Below the pieces are notes generated by a model, which made no database searches, was not told the origin of the DNA, and worked only from the letters and a program-made list of their open reading frames with translations. From the NCBI RefSeq assembly GCF_019613955.1, contig NZ_CP080443.1, positions 1,984,001-2,048,000 of the forward strand: a DNA stretch of 64,000 nucleotides, in the 5' to 3' direction. The position numbers and the translations under genes were made by a program. Position 1 is the first letter of the stretch. Every line of letters starts with the position of its first letter. Shown here piece by piece: positions 35,922 through 44,200 of this stretch. The DNA comes from Chryseobacterium sp. LJ668. GTDB lineage: Bacteria; Bacteroidota; Bacteroidia; Flavobacteriales; Weeksellaceae.

Positions 35922-36665
35922 ATGAATATTGCCCAGTATTTAGATTCAACATATTTAAAGACACCTTCACAAACCGGGATTTCTGATATAGAAACTCTTA
36001 AAAAAGTGAAAGATCTTGCGCAGGAAGCTATTGATTATCAATTGTATGCCGTAATGATCCGTCCGGATTATGTTTCTGAAGTTAAGAAATATATTGATGA
36101 GCAAAATTCTGATGTTTTGGTAGGAACAGTCATCGGTTTTCATGAAGGAACTTATTCAGTCAGAGAAAAGTTGGCAGAAGCGATACAAGCAATAGAAGAC
36201 GGCGCCGATGAATTAGATTTCGTGATCAATTATTCTGAATATTTAAAAGGAAATCTGGAATATGTAGGAGAAGAATTTCTAACGTGCACACAAGTATGCA
36301 TCGAAAATCATAAAGTTGCGAAATGGATTATCGAAATTGCCGCTCTCACCGACCAGCAAATCGCGGATCTCACGAAGCACATTTCCAATTGGGCAGAAGA
36401 AAATTTTTCTGAGAATGATTTATCTAAAATTTTTATAAAATCATCAACGGGTTTTTACGAAACCAGAGACGGAAAACCAAACGGTGCCACGTTTGAAGGT
36501 ATTAAGATCATGATCGATAATGCTGGTAAACTTTCCGTAAAAGCAGCAGGTGGTGTACGAACTCCCGAAGACGCCGAAAAGATGGTCAGTCTTGGTGTCA
36601 AAAGGATAGGAACTTCTTCAGCATTAGCTTTACTTAAAAATGAATCTTCTTCGGAAACATATTAA
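35922..36665 (+). CDS. deoC: Deoxyribose-phosphate aldolase
   Basis: 247 residues of the DeoC class I aldolase family: LDSTYLKTPS near the N-terminus, ELDFVINY, the Schiff-base lysine in FIKSSTGFYE and the phosphate site AAGGVRTPEDAEKM. It splits 2-deoxyribose-5-phosphate into glyceraldehyde-3-phosphate and acetaldehyde. Terminated by the hairpin at 36673-36697. Confidence 0.96.
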   Translation: MNIAQYLDSTYLKTPSQTGISDIETLKKVKDLAQEAIDYQLYAVMIRPDYVSEVKKYIDEQNSDVLVGTVIGFHEGTYSVREKLAEAIQAIEDGADELDFVINYSEYLKGNLEYVGEEFLTCTQVCIENHKVAKWIIEIAALTDQQIADLTKHISNWAEENFSENDLSKIFIKSSTGFYETRDGKPNGATFEGIKIMIDNAGKLSVKAAGGVRTPEDAEKMVSLGVKRIGTSSALALLKNESSSETY

Positions 36666-36672
36666 AATAAAC

Positions 36673-36697
36673 AAACCCATCAAATTCTGATGGGTTT
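36673..36697 (+). terminator. deoC terminator (stem shared with 37228-37253)
   Basis: AAACCCATCA-AATTC-TGATGGGTTT hairpin with a short T-rich tail. Confidence 0.8.
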
Positions 36698-36883
36698 TGT
36701 GTTTCTATATATTTTCTGACAACTTTATTCAACCTCCCGGTGGAAACGCTGAAACAGTTTTAAGTATTCTTATTTCAACCAATAACGAAACCTCAAGAAC
36801 CTGATCCTTCCGGAAAACAAACCTGAAAAAATTTGATTTTAAGTAAAATAAAGTAGTAATTTTAATCTTAATTTTTAAATACA

Positions 36884-37198
36884 ATGAAAAAAACAATTTC
36901 AATTCTGACAATTTTATTGATTATGTTATCTGCCAATGCACAAGAAAAACAGACTGTAAAACAAACAGTGAAAAAAGACGCTCAAGCTGTAGAAAATGCT
37001 GTTAAAAAAGGAGCCGACGCAACTAAAAAAGGTGTTCAGCAAGGAGCAAAATGGACGGGTAATACCGTAAAAAAAGGAGCCAAAGCTACAGAAAAAGGGG
37101 TGAAAAAAGGCGCCAATTGGGTAGGTGATAAAAGTAAAAAAGGCGCAAAAGCTGTAGAAAAAACATATCAAGACGTGAAAACTGATATCAAAAAGTGA
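36884..37198 (+). CDS. Secreted lysine-rich 11-residue-repeat protein
   Basis: 104 residues: a signal peptide (MKKTISILTILLIMLSANAQ), then an almost gap-free 11-residue periodicity from residue 29: VKKDAQAVENA, VKKGADATKKG, VQQGAKWTGNT, VKKGAKATEKG, VKKGANWVGDK, SKKGAKAVEKT and a partial YQDVKTDIKK. Consensus VKKGAxAxxKG. Such 11-mers form amphipathic helices, as in LEA group 3 or synuclein-type proteins, which suggests membrane or desiccation-related binding, but this is inference. Very basic. Flanked by two terminators with identical stems. Family not recognised. Confidence 0.72.
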   Translation: MKKTISILTILLIMLSANAQEKQTVKQTVKKDAQAVENAVKKGADATKKGVQQGAKWTGNTVKKGAKATEKGVKKGANWVGDKSKKGAKAVEKTYQDVKTDIKK

Positions 37199-37227
37199 TT
37201 TCTTTTTTCAAGTATAATAGAAATAAT

Positions 37228-37259
37228 AAACCCATCAAATTTTTGATGGGTTTTGTTTT
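37228..37259 (+). terminator. Terminator of the 11-mer-repeat gene
   Basis: AAACCCATCA / TGATGGGTTT hairpin (37228-37253) with a T-rich tail; the stem is identical to the deoC terminator. Confidence 0.8.
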
Positions 37260-37328
37260 ATGTAAATTTGAAACATTAAGAATCATATGCACTTCAGTAT
37301 AAAAATAATCTTTACCTAAAACTGAATA

Positions 37329-38324
37329 TTAAACCTGGACCTGATATTCCGCGTAAAACCCTTCAGTTTCCTTGATCACCTCATCCATTTCTTCCAAAGA
37401 ATATACTTCCAGAAACTTTCTTCTGAAGTCCTTGAAATGAGGAATTCCTCTGAAATAATTGCTATAATGCTGTCTCATTTCAATTAATCCCAATTTTTCA
37501 CCTTTCCATTCTGCGCTCCATTCTGCATGCTGACGAACCGCTAAAAGTCGGTCTGAAATTGTAGGAGCATCAAGATGTTCTCCTGTTGCAAAGAAATGTT
37601 TGATTTCATTAAAAATCCACGGATAACCGATTGCGGCACGACCAATCATTATTCCGTCGCACGCATATTTATTTTTATATTCTAAAGCTTTTTCGGGCGA
37701 ATCGATATCACCGTTTCCAAAAATAGGAATTTCGATATTCGGGTTTTGTTTGATTCTTGAGATGTGTTCCCAGTCGGCCTCACCTTTATACATTTGTCCA
37801 CGCGTTCTTGCATGAATCGTCAATGCTTTGATTCCAGTTTCCTGAAGACGTTCGGCCACTTCATCAATGTTGATTGAATTGCTGTCCCATCCCAAACGGG
37901 TTTTTACCGTTACTGGAAGACTTGTAGAGTTTACAACAGCTTTCGTGAGACGAACCATCATATCCACATCTTTCAAAACTCCGGCACCGGCTCCTTTGCA
38001 AACCACTTTTTTTACCGGACAACCAAAATTAATGTCAACCAAATCAGGGTTTACGGTTTCCACGATTCTTGCTGACATCGCCATTGCTTCTTCATCACCG
38101 CCAAAAATTTGAATTCCTACAGGTCTTTCGTAATCGAAGATATCCAGCTTCTTTCTGCTTTTTATCGCATCACGGATCAGGCCTTCAGAAGAAATAAATT
38201 CTGAATACATCATATCTGCGCCGTGCAATTTGCACAATCTTCTGTACGGTGGATCACTCACATCTTCCATCGGAGCGAGCAAAAGCGGAAATTCCGGCAG
38301 TTCTATGTTGCCAATTTTTATCAT
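37329..38324 (-). CDS. dusB: tRNA-dihydrouridine synthase B
   Basis: 331 residues of the Dus family: LLAPMEDVSDPPYR, NFGCPVKKVVCKGAGAGVL (active-site Cys region), TVKTRLGWD and FGNGDIDSPEKAL for FMN. It reduces specific tRNA uridines. The -7 box TAAATTTG (38329-38336) is only 4 nt before the ATG, so it likely has its own promoter despite following the TPP-riboswitch operon by 60 bp. Confidence 0.94.
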   Translation of the reverse strand: MIKIGNIELPEFPLLLAPMEDVSDPPYRRLCKLHGADMMYSEFISSEGLIRDAIKSRKKLDIFDYERPVGIQIFGGDEEAMAMSARIVETVNPDLVDINFGCPVKKVVCKGAGAGVLKDVDMMVRLTKAVVNSTSLPVTVKTRLGWDSNSINIDEVAERLQETGIKALTIHARTRGQMYKGEADWEHISRIKQNPNIEIPIFGNGDIDSPEKALEYKNKYACDGIMIGRAAIGYPWIFNEIKHFFATGEHLDAPTISDRLLAVRQHAEWSAEWKGEKLGLIEMRQHYSNYFRGIPHFKDFRRKFLEVYSLEEMDEVIKETEGFYAEYQVQV

Positions 38325-38328
38325 GGCG

Positions 38329-38336
38329 CAAATTTA
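38329..38336 (-). promoter_or_regulatory. -7 box (TAnnTTTG) of dusB, 4 nt before the ATG
   Basis: TAAATTTG on the minus strand; transcription would start at or in the start codon. No -33 TTG at standard spacing. Confidence 0.45.
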
Positions 38337-38384
38337 CGAAATTCTAAACTTTTGACATTTTGAAATTATCTATTGCTGTTATTG

Positions 38385-38651
38385 TTACGAAATCAGTCTG
38401 AAATTCTCCACTTTTTTATCTTCCAAATATTTCTTCCAGCGTTCTAAAATGGGTTGTTCAAACTTAAATTCACGGTATTCATCGGGTGACATGATGGGGA
38501 TTCCGCTGATGATCGGGTAGATTCTTTTGCAAGTGTCACAGATCAGTAATCCTTCTATAATATTTTCTGTTTTATCCTGTGAAATGATGGTTAAATTTAA
38601 ATCTGATATGTCAAACGGACAGCATAATTTTTCTATGGTTTTTATTGTCAT
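38385..38651 (-). CDS. Trm112-like small zinc-ribbon protein
   Basis: 88 residues, last gene of the TPP-riboswitch operon. The fold matches Trm112/YcaR: LICDTCKRIYPIISGIPIM with the CxxC at 38-41, the YPIxxGIPxM core, and an N-terminal segment where the usual CPxC is CCPFD (Cys10, Cys11, Asp14). One zinc-ligand Cys is therefore displaced or replaced. Family knowledge: Trm112 activates class I methyltransferases; bacterial members have few known partners. A methyltransferase in the same operon is the obvious candidate. The ATG overlaps the ThiE-like stop by 4 nt. Confidence 0.8.
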   Translation of the reverse strand: MTIKTIEKLCCPFDISDLNLTIISQDKTENIIEGLLICDTCKRIYPIISGIPIMSPDEYREFKFEQPILERWKKYLEDKKVENFRLIS

Positions 38652-39277
38652 TGCTTAATTTTTTGATGGTAATTATTAATAGTTTCTGACGGATTTTCTG
38701 CACTCATAATTCCTGAGACAACCGCTATTCCGTCATAATTTAAATGATTTAAATTTTTAATATTATTTAAATCAATTCCACCGGCTAAGAAAATTTTTCC
38801 GCTAAAAATGCTTTTCGCTATCTGAACGGTTTCAAAGTCGACCAATTCACAACTGTTGACTGTTTTTGATGGAAACATCGAGCAGAAAGAAATATAATTG
38901 AACCGATGTTTTTCAGCATATTCGATGGTTGAAAGATCATTGTTGCAGGTAATTCCAACGATGAAATCACGGTTTATTTCTTTTTTAATTTCATCAATAT
39001 TTTCAGGGATTTCATTAAAATGAACTCCATCCAAAGAAATTGGCTTTAAATATTCCCAGCGGTTATTGATAATCAACGGAATATTGTTTACTGAAATTAT
39101 TTCATGAATTTTTAAAAGAATTTTTTCAATATTTTGATCTTCATTAAAATTATCCCAAATCTGAATAGCCGATATTTTTTCTTTCACAATTAAATTTAAT
39201 TTAGAAAAAAGAATTTTCTCTTCTATCGAAGGATCAATAATCAAATAGATTCCCGATTCTATGGTTTTCTTTTTCAT
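38648..39277 (-). CDS. Divergent ThiE-like (thiamine-phosphate-synthase family) barrel
   Basis: 209 residues with the ThiE fold: LIINNRWEYL (70s), LDGVHFNEIP (82-91), FCSMFPSKT (131-139, Lys138), LAGGI (164-168) and GIAVVSGIM (184-191). Key residues differ: the pyrimidine-phosphate motif QLRDK reads QIWDN (39-43), and the NDR motif reads NNR (71-73). ThiE joins HMP-diphosphate and thiazole phosphate; loss of Arg and Lys makes standard activity doubtful, so a related or TenI-like role is possible. The ATG overlaps the previous stop as TAATG. Second-last gene of a TPP-regulated operon. Confidence 0.72.
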   Translation of the reverse strand: MKKKTIESGIYLIIDPSIEEKILFSKLNLIVKEKISAIQIWDNFNEDQNIEKILLKIHEIISVNNIPLIINNRWEYLKPISLDGVHFNEIPENIDEIKKEINRDFIVGITCNNDLSTIEYAEKHRFNYISFCSMFPSKTVNSCELVDFETVQIAKSIFSGKIFLAGGIDLNNIKNLNHLNYDGIAVVSGIMSAENPSETINNYHQKIKQ

Positions 39278-40326
39278 TATTTCCAACCGTTTTTATAAGC
39301 GTTAAAGAAAGCTTTCCAGTAAGGATCTTCTTCGAAGTACAGTAAATCATTTGCTTTTGCGTTTTCAATTAATTTGATCCCACTAGATTTTTCGGTAATG
39401 GTTCCAACTTGTGTGCACGGAACATGATTTAATTCTAATCTTGAAATGATTTCCGAAGCCTTATCTTTTTTACAAGTAATAATCATCGAACCCGCACCAA
39501 TGCAATATCTTGGATCCAAAGAAAACAGATTGCAAACTGCTGACTGTACATCGCCAATCGGTAGTTTTTCATTAAAAACTTCGGCACCATTTCCTGATGC
39601 AACCGCCAATTCGTAAATCGCTCCTAAAACACCGCCTTCTGTCACATCGTGCATCGCTGTCACGCCTGAGTTTTCAATTTGCACTGCGGCCAAAGCGTCT
39701 TTTAAAGATGAGGTTTCATAAAACGAAGCTGAAGCTGAATAGTAAAATTCTTTTCCGATCTTATTTTTAACGGTTTCTGGAAAACTCATCGCGAGAATTG
39801 CTGCAGATGAAAGTGCGCTTGTTTTGGTTACTAAAATTGTATCGCCAGGTTTTGCGTATTTTGAAACTAGAATTTTTTCTTTTGGAGCAATAGTAATCAA
39901 AGTTCCGCCGCCTGCCATGGTAGAATTTTGTCCTTCGATAAATCCGGTATGTCCGCCGGTGATGGTTACACCAATTTCTTTGCAGAATTGATGGATGTAA
40001 TTCCAGTAAATTTCAAAATCATTTTTAGATAGGTTTGCCGGAAGATTTAAAACGAACTGTCCGAACATCGGTGCGAAACCTGTCGTCGCCATATCATTCG
40101 CCATCAGATGAACCGATAGCCAAGCCGATTCTTCCAAACCCAAAGACGGAATCAAAGACAGCGGATCGCTCGTTAAAGCCATCGCTTTTTCGCCATCCAA
40201 ATCGACTACAGAAACGTCTACGCCAAATTCAGGACCTACACGTACTTCCTCACGATCTTTTCCGCATCGATGTTTTAGAAAATCTTCAAATTGAGAATGA
40301 TTTATTTTCCCTAATATTTCACTCAT
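39277..40326 (-). CDS. AIR-synthase/HypE/ThiL-superfamily protein
   Basis: 349 residues of the PurM/HypE/SelD/ThiL superfamily: metal/ATP motif SDP (53-55), ANDMATTG (77-84), ITGGHTGFIEG (122-132) and HDVTEGGVLGAIYELA (226-241). Family knowledge: these ATPases activate small substrates by phosphorylation; ThiL phosphorylates thiamine phosphate to TPP. The motif set is closest to HypE-like proteins, and no hyp genes are nearby. Position in a TPP-riboswitch operon beside a ThiE-like gene makes a thiamine-related kinase plausible, but the substrate is unknown. Overlaps its neighbours by 4 and 1 nt. Confidence 0.78.
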   Translation of the reverse strand: MSEILGKINHSQFEDFLKHRCGKDREEVRVGPEFGVDVSVVDLDGEKAMALTSDPLSLIPSLGLEESAWLSVHLMANDMATTGFAPMFGQFVLNLPANLSKNDFEIYWNYIHQFCKEIGVTITGGHTGFIEGQNSTMAGGGTLITIAPKEKILVSKYAKPGDTILVTKTSALSSAAILAMSFPETVKNKIGKEFYYSASASFYETSSLKDALAAVQIENSGVTAMHDVTEGGVLGAIYELAVASGNGAEVFNEKLPIGDVQSAVCNLFSLDPRYCIGAGSMIITCKKDKASEIISRLELNHVPCTQVGTITEKSSGIKLIENAKANDLLYFEEDPYWKAFFNAYKNGWK

Positions 40327-41045
40327 TCCACATCATTTAGCTGAATGTATAAACCAAAGAAATCGCCGACCGGAACATTCCATTGTTGTAAAGGAAACCA
40401 TTTTGGAAGCCCAGTACATGTCCATTCAACCGTATATTTTCTTCCGACCAAAGCTTTTTCAATAATCTTGGTTAGCATTTTCGGAGTGTAAAAAGTTGCT
40501 GTCACATAGAATGGGTTTTTTCCAAACAGCTGCTGTGCTCTTCTCCTTGCAACCTTCGGAGAGTTTCTGTTCATCATTCCCATTGCAATTCCGTATTTGG
40601 CAACACGAGCTGCTTCACGAATGACTTTTACAGGATCTTTGTAATATTCAAACGTTGTGATAAATGCCAGTGAATCGAAAGAATGATCTTTAAAAGGCAT
40701 AAAGTGTGAATCTGCCATCACCAAATCACCATCAAAAAGATGAATTGCCTGTGACAGCATCAACGGCGAAATATCTCCACCGGTTGCTTCAATACCAATA
40801 TTTTTCCACCAGCGGGTAAATCGGGTAGTGCCACAGCCGAATTCTAACAGTGTTTTTATTCTTTGATCTTTGGAAACTAGCTGTTCCATTACTTTTTTCT
40901 GCCAGATTTCGGCACGTTTGTAACGACCTTCATACCACAATTCGTAGGTGTCGGTATGTTCTCGGTTGAAAAACCACTCGGGTCTTCCTTGCCAGTTTTT
41001 GTCTTGTTGGGGGATAAGTTCTCCGGAATACTTTGTTACTTCCAT
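40323..41045 (-). CDS. Class I SAM-dependent methyltransferase, first gene of a TPP-riboswitch operon
   Basis: 240 residues with SAM motif I LLEFGCGTTR (66-75), an acidic motif GGDISPLML and post-motifs DSLAFITTFEYYKDPVKVI. It is a Methyltransf_11-type enzyme; the target cannot be read from the sequence. The ATG lies about 80 nt after the TPP aptamer. Context: an AIR-synthase-like ATPase, a ThiE-like barrel and a Trm112-like protein follow with overlapping ends. Trm112 proteins activate methyltransferases, so this gene and the last gene may form one complex. Confidence 0.85.
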   Translation of the reverse strand: MEVTKYSGELIPQQDKNWQGRPEWFFNREHTDTYELWYEGRYKRAEIWQKKVMEQLVSKDQRIKTLLEFGCGTTRFTRWWKNIGIEATGGDISPLMLSQAIHLFDGDLVMADSHFMPFKDHSFDSLAFITTFEYYKDPVKVIREAARVAKYGIAMGMMNRNSPKVARRRAQQLFGKNPFYVTATFYTPKMLTKIIEKALVGRKYTVEWTCTGLPKWFPLQQWNVPVGDFFGLYIQLNDVE

Positions 41046-41121
41046 TTTATTTTATGTTGATTTATTCAGTTCAGACCACAGATAGGCATGCGAACGAATA
41101 AAGCATAAAATGAAAATATTT

Positions 41122-41197
41122 TAAGCAGACATCCCTACGTTGGCATTATCCAAATCAGGTCATCGGGTATAATCTCAGCCTTGCGGCACCCCGTGTT
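41122..41197 (-). promoter_or_regulatory. TPP riboswitch
   Basis: The minus strand reads the full TPP aptamer core: CGGGGTGCC, then GGCTGAGATTATACCCG, ACCTGATTTGGATAATGCC and AACGTAGGGATG. These are the conserved P1/P2/P3/J elements of the THI box. A TATATTTG box (41206-41213) lies just upstream for transcription. No clear Rho-independent terminator is seen between aptamer and start codon, so translational control is possible. Confidence 0.93.
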
Positions 41198-41205
41198 TAT
41201 TACAA

Positions 41206-41213
41206 CAAATATA
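41206..41213 (-). promoter_or_regulatory. -7 box (TAnnTTTG) of TPP-riboswitch operon
   Basis: TATATTTG on the minus strand, 9 nt upstream of the aptamer. No clear -33 element. Confidence 0.5.
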
Positions 41214-41266
41214 GGAAAATATTAATAATGAGTAATTATGTATCTGACATGTAACATCTAACCTAT

Positions 41267-44200
41267 TTAGAAACTAGCTTTCACCTGCATGCTTCCAATG
41301 TGAATTGTACGGTCACCAGAATTTCTTCCTTCATAATTTAAATTTAATTGTAAAAAAGAATTGATTGCCTGCTGTACAAAAACACTCCATACCTGGTTTT
41401 TCCCTGGCTTCAAACCGTCGAGCATTTGGTTTCCTACGATGCTGAAGTTGTTCCCGGTAAAATTGTTGTTGATGAAAGAGAAGTTTCCTCTGATAGAAGT
41501 CTTCCTACGCTCCCACTGAAGCGTTCCGGTGATGTCAAAAGCTTTCAGAAGTTCTTCGCCGTCCACTCTTTTCTTTTCCCGGTAAGCAGATGAAAATTCT
41601 GCCTGTATGGCATCTGTAAATTTGTAAGTTGCTTTCGGCTTTGTTTCAAAATTATTCAGTCGGTAATCTCTCGTAGCAAAAAGCTGTGAGGAGTTTTGCA
41701 GATCGTGCACAGAGTTTTCCCAATCGACCCTGAATTCTTTATTAAACCAATATCCGAGATTCACGAAATGGGAAGTCTGATTCCGTTCTTCGTTGCTGAA
41801 ATTGGCATTGATGAGGTTGTCGTTGGAAATGAATCGATAATTTCCGTTCCAGCCTGATTTTTCAGTTGGATTAAACTGTACCGAAGCTAAAATATTTTGG
41901 TTCTTGAGAATCTGATCATCACTTTTTTCAAAAGGATTTAAAACTAAAACTTTTTCTCTTTTAAAATATGAGTTTTGAGAATTTAAAGAAACATTAAAAT
42001 TCCAACGTTTTAAGAATTTATTTTCAGAATTAAAAACAATCGCAGGATTGACGAATAAAGCTAACTGTAATTTATTTTTGTTGGAAGGAATATACCGCAC
42101 CGAATTGGTGTAAATCCTTATATACTGCGCCAAATCCGAATATTCGGCAATTTCAAATTCGTCAAGCTGCTGAACGCCGTCACCGTTGTAATCGGTCCAT
42201 TTGTAAACTCCCTGTCCGTCAGTCACTTTAATGTATTGGAACTCACGCTGTGCCTCCTGTCCGTTTCCTAATTCGTAAAATGCCTGAAGACGCATTCCGT
42301 TTTTAAATAACTGTTGATTGTACAGTAGGTTTCCCACAACAAAATCTTTATTCTGATTCATGTCCGCATCTTCATTTTTATAGAAGAATTTTCTGTAATG
42401 AATCAATGCATTCAAAGTGGTTTTTTCTGTTTTAATTAATTGGCTTTCCGCCATGAAGCCTAAGATTCGGTTCATATTTTGAAGCCTATTGTCGCGTACC
42501 GAGTCATTATCTCTGACATACATTTTAGCCAAAAGCTTGGTTCTCGTACTATCACCGATTTTTTTCTGAACAAATAATTCTTTCCAGCTGAAACTGGTGA
42601 CATCCATCAATTGGGTTTCATTAAATTTCTTTTCATTATGCTCCATACTTCCACCCAATGCCCAACTTCCTTTTGTGCCGGTGTATTCTGTCGCGACACC
42701 ACCACGGATGAATTTTGTGTCCTGCAACGTTGCGTTCGTATCCAAGTAAGACAAGTTTCCTTTTGTGAAGAATTTTCCTTTGATCCAACCAAAATCCAGA
42801 TCATTTTTAATTCCTTTATATGAATCCTGTTCGTCAAGATAGTTGAGACGATAGTTTAAAACTGATTTATTATTCCATTTATTCAAAAAGTTAAAAATAA
42901 ACCTGTTTTGGGTTCTGCCGCTAAACTCCTGAGCTAAGTTGAAATCTCTCGAAAACTCTACATCATTGATACGGTCAAGAATATGGAATTGTTTGTCGAT
43001 GTATTGGTATTCAAAGCTTGGCGTTCCTTTCCAGCTGTTTTTTGTAAATGTCTTATTTCCGAAGATTCTTGCGGCGTACCCCAAGTTTTGGTCGGAATCT
43101 TTTGACGAAAATAAATTGAGATCGTAATTGCTTAATGAAATATCTGCACCTATTTTTCCATCTTTTAAAAGATATTCAGAATTTACCGTGTAGACCTGGG
43201 ATTTTTGTGGTGAAGGCAGTTTTCTGACCGCACGATAATCTCCGGAATTTGGTCCCGCATATTCAAAAACACGTCCGTTATTAGTCGTCTGTACCAGTTT
43301 ATAATCCCCAAGATTAACTCCGAAATAAGTAAATGAAACAGTGTATAACGTTTGAGTAACGTCTGTCGAAAACTGATAGTAATTGCCATTTGGATCCTGG
43401 ATAAGGCTGTACAAAATTTTGTTGACATCATATTCTGAAACTACTCCGGATGGCGCATACATCAAATTGAGATCATTTCCGGCGTCGGCTAAAATCTGCT
43501 CGTCTTCTTTAGATAGATTTAATGCTAAAGGTGCGTTTTTATTGTCATTCTCCATAAACCAGTTGAGTCCGATTCTGAATTTCTCACGCTGATGCTCCAG
43601 CTTTCCGGTAAATAAATATCTTGAATAGTTTCGGTTGGTGTAATTAAAAGAAATGGTAATAAAATTCTGCTGGAAGATTGGTCGGAAACTGGTAAAAGTA
43701 ACCTCACCTGTGTTGTAATTGATGATGTAATCCTGGTTTTCACCACGCTTCATCAAAATTCCATCAATGAAAACCTGTTCTGATCCTGAGATCAAAGTAA
43801 TAAACTGTTCGCCGTTCTTTCCGGTCAGACGATAAGGTCCCTGGTTGCCTTCAACACCTTGAAAACGTATTCTGTGAAATTCACTTCGTGCAACCCCCAT
43901 TGAAACATCCACAAAAGTTTTGTTTTCGGTCCCGAATTGTGTCTGAAACTGAAGCCCCATACTTCGCCGCTGATATTTCGCAAAATAATTCTTATCATCT
44001 ACCAAATCCAAATGCCCGGCTCGCAGAATTGATTTGTCTTTGATGTTAAGCTGCATGTAAATCTTATCAAATTCTTCCAAAGTCTGTGTATATCCATCGG
44101 CCTGAATCGGTAGATTATGATCTGAAATACTAGCTAAAACCGTTACATCTTTAGAAAGCCTTCCGGAAATTTGGAGATCCATTGAACTCTGTACGGACTG

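Noticed and set aside
36926..37171. 81-codon minus-strand frame
   Set aside because: Antisense of the 11-mer-repeat gene; Phe/Cys-rich translation is a by-product of the Lys/Gly repeats.
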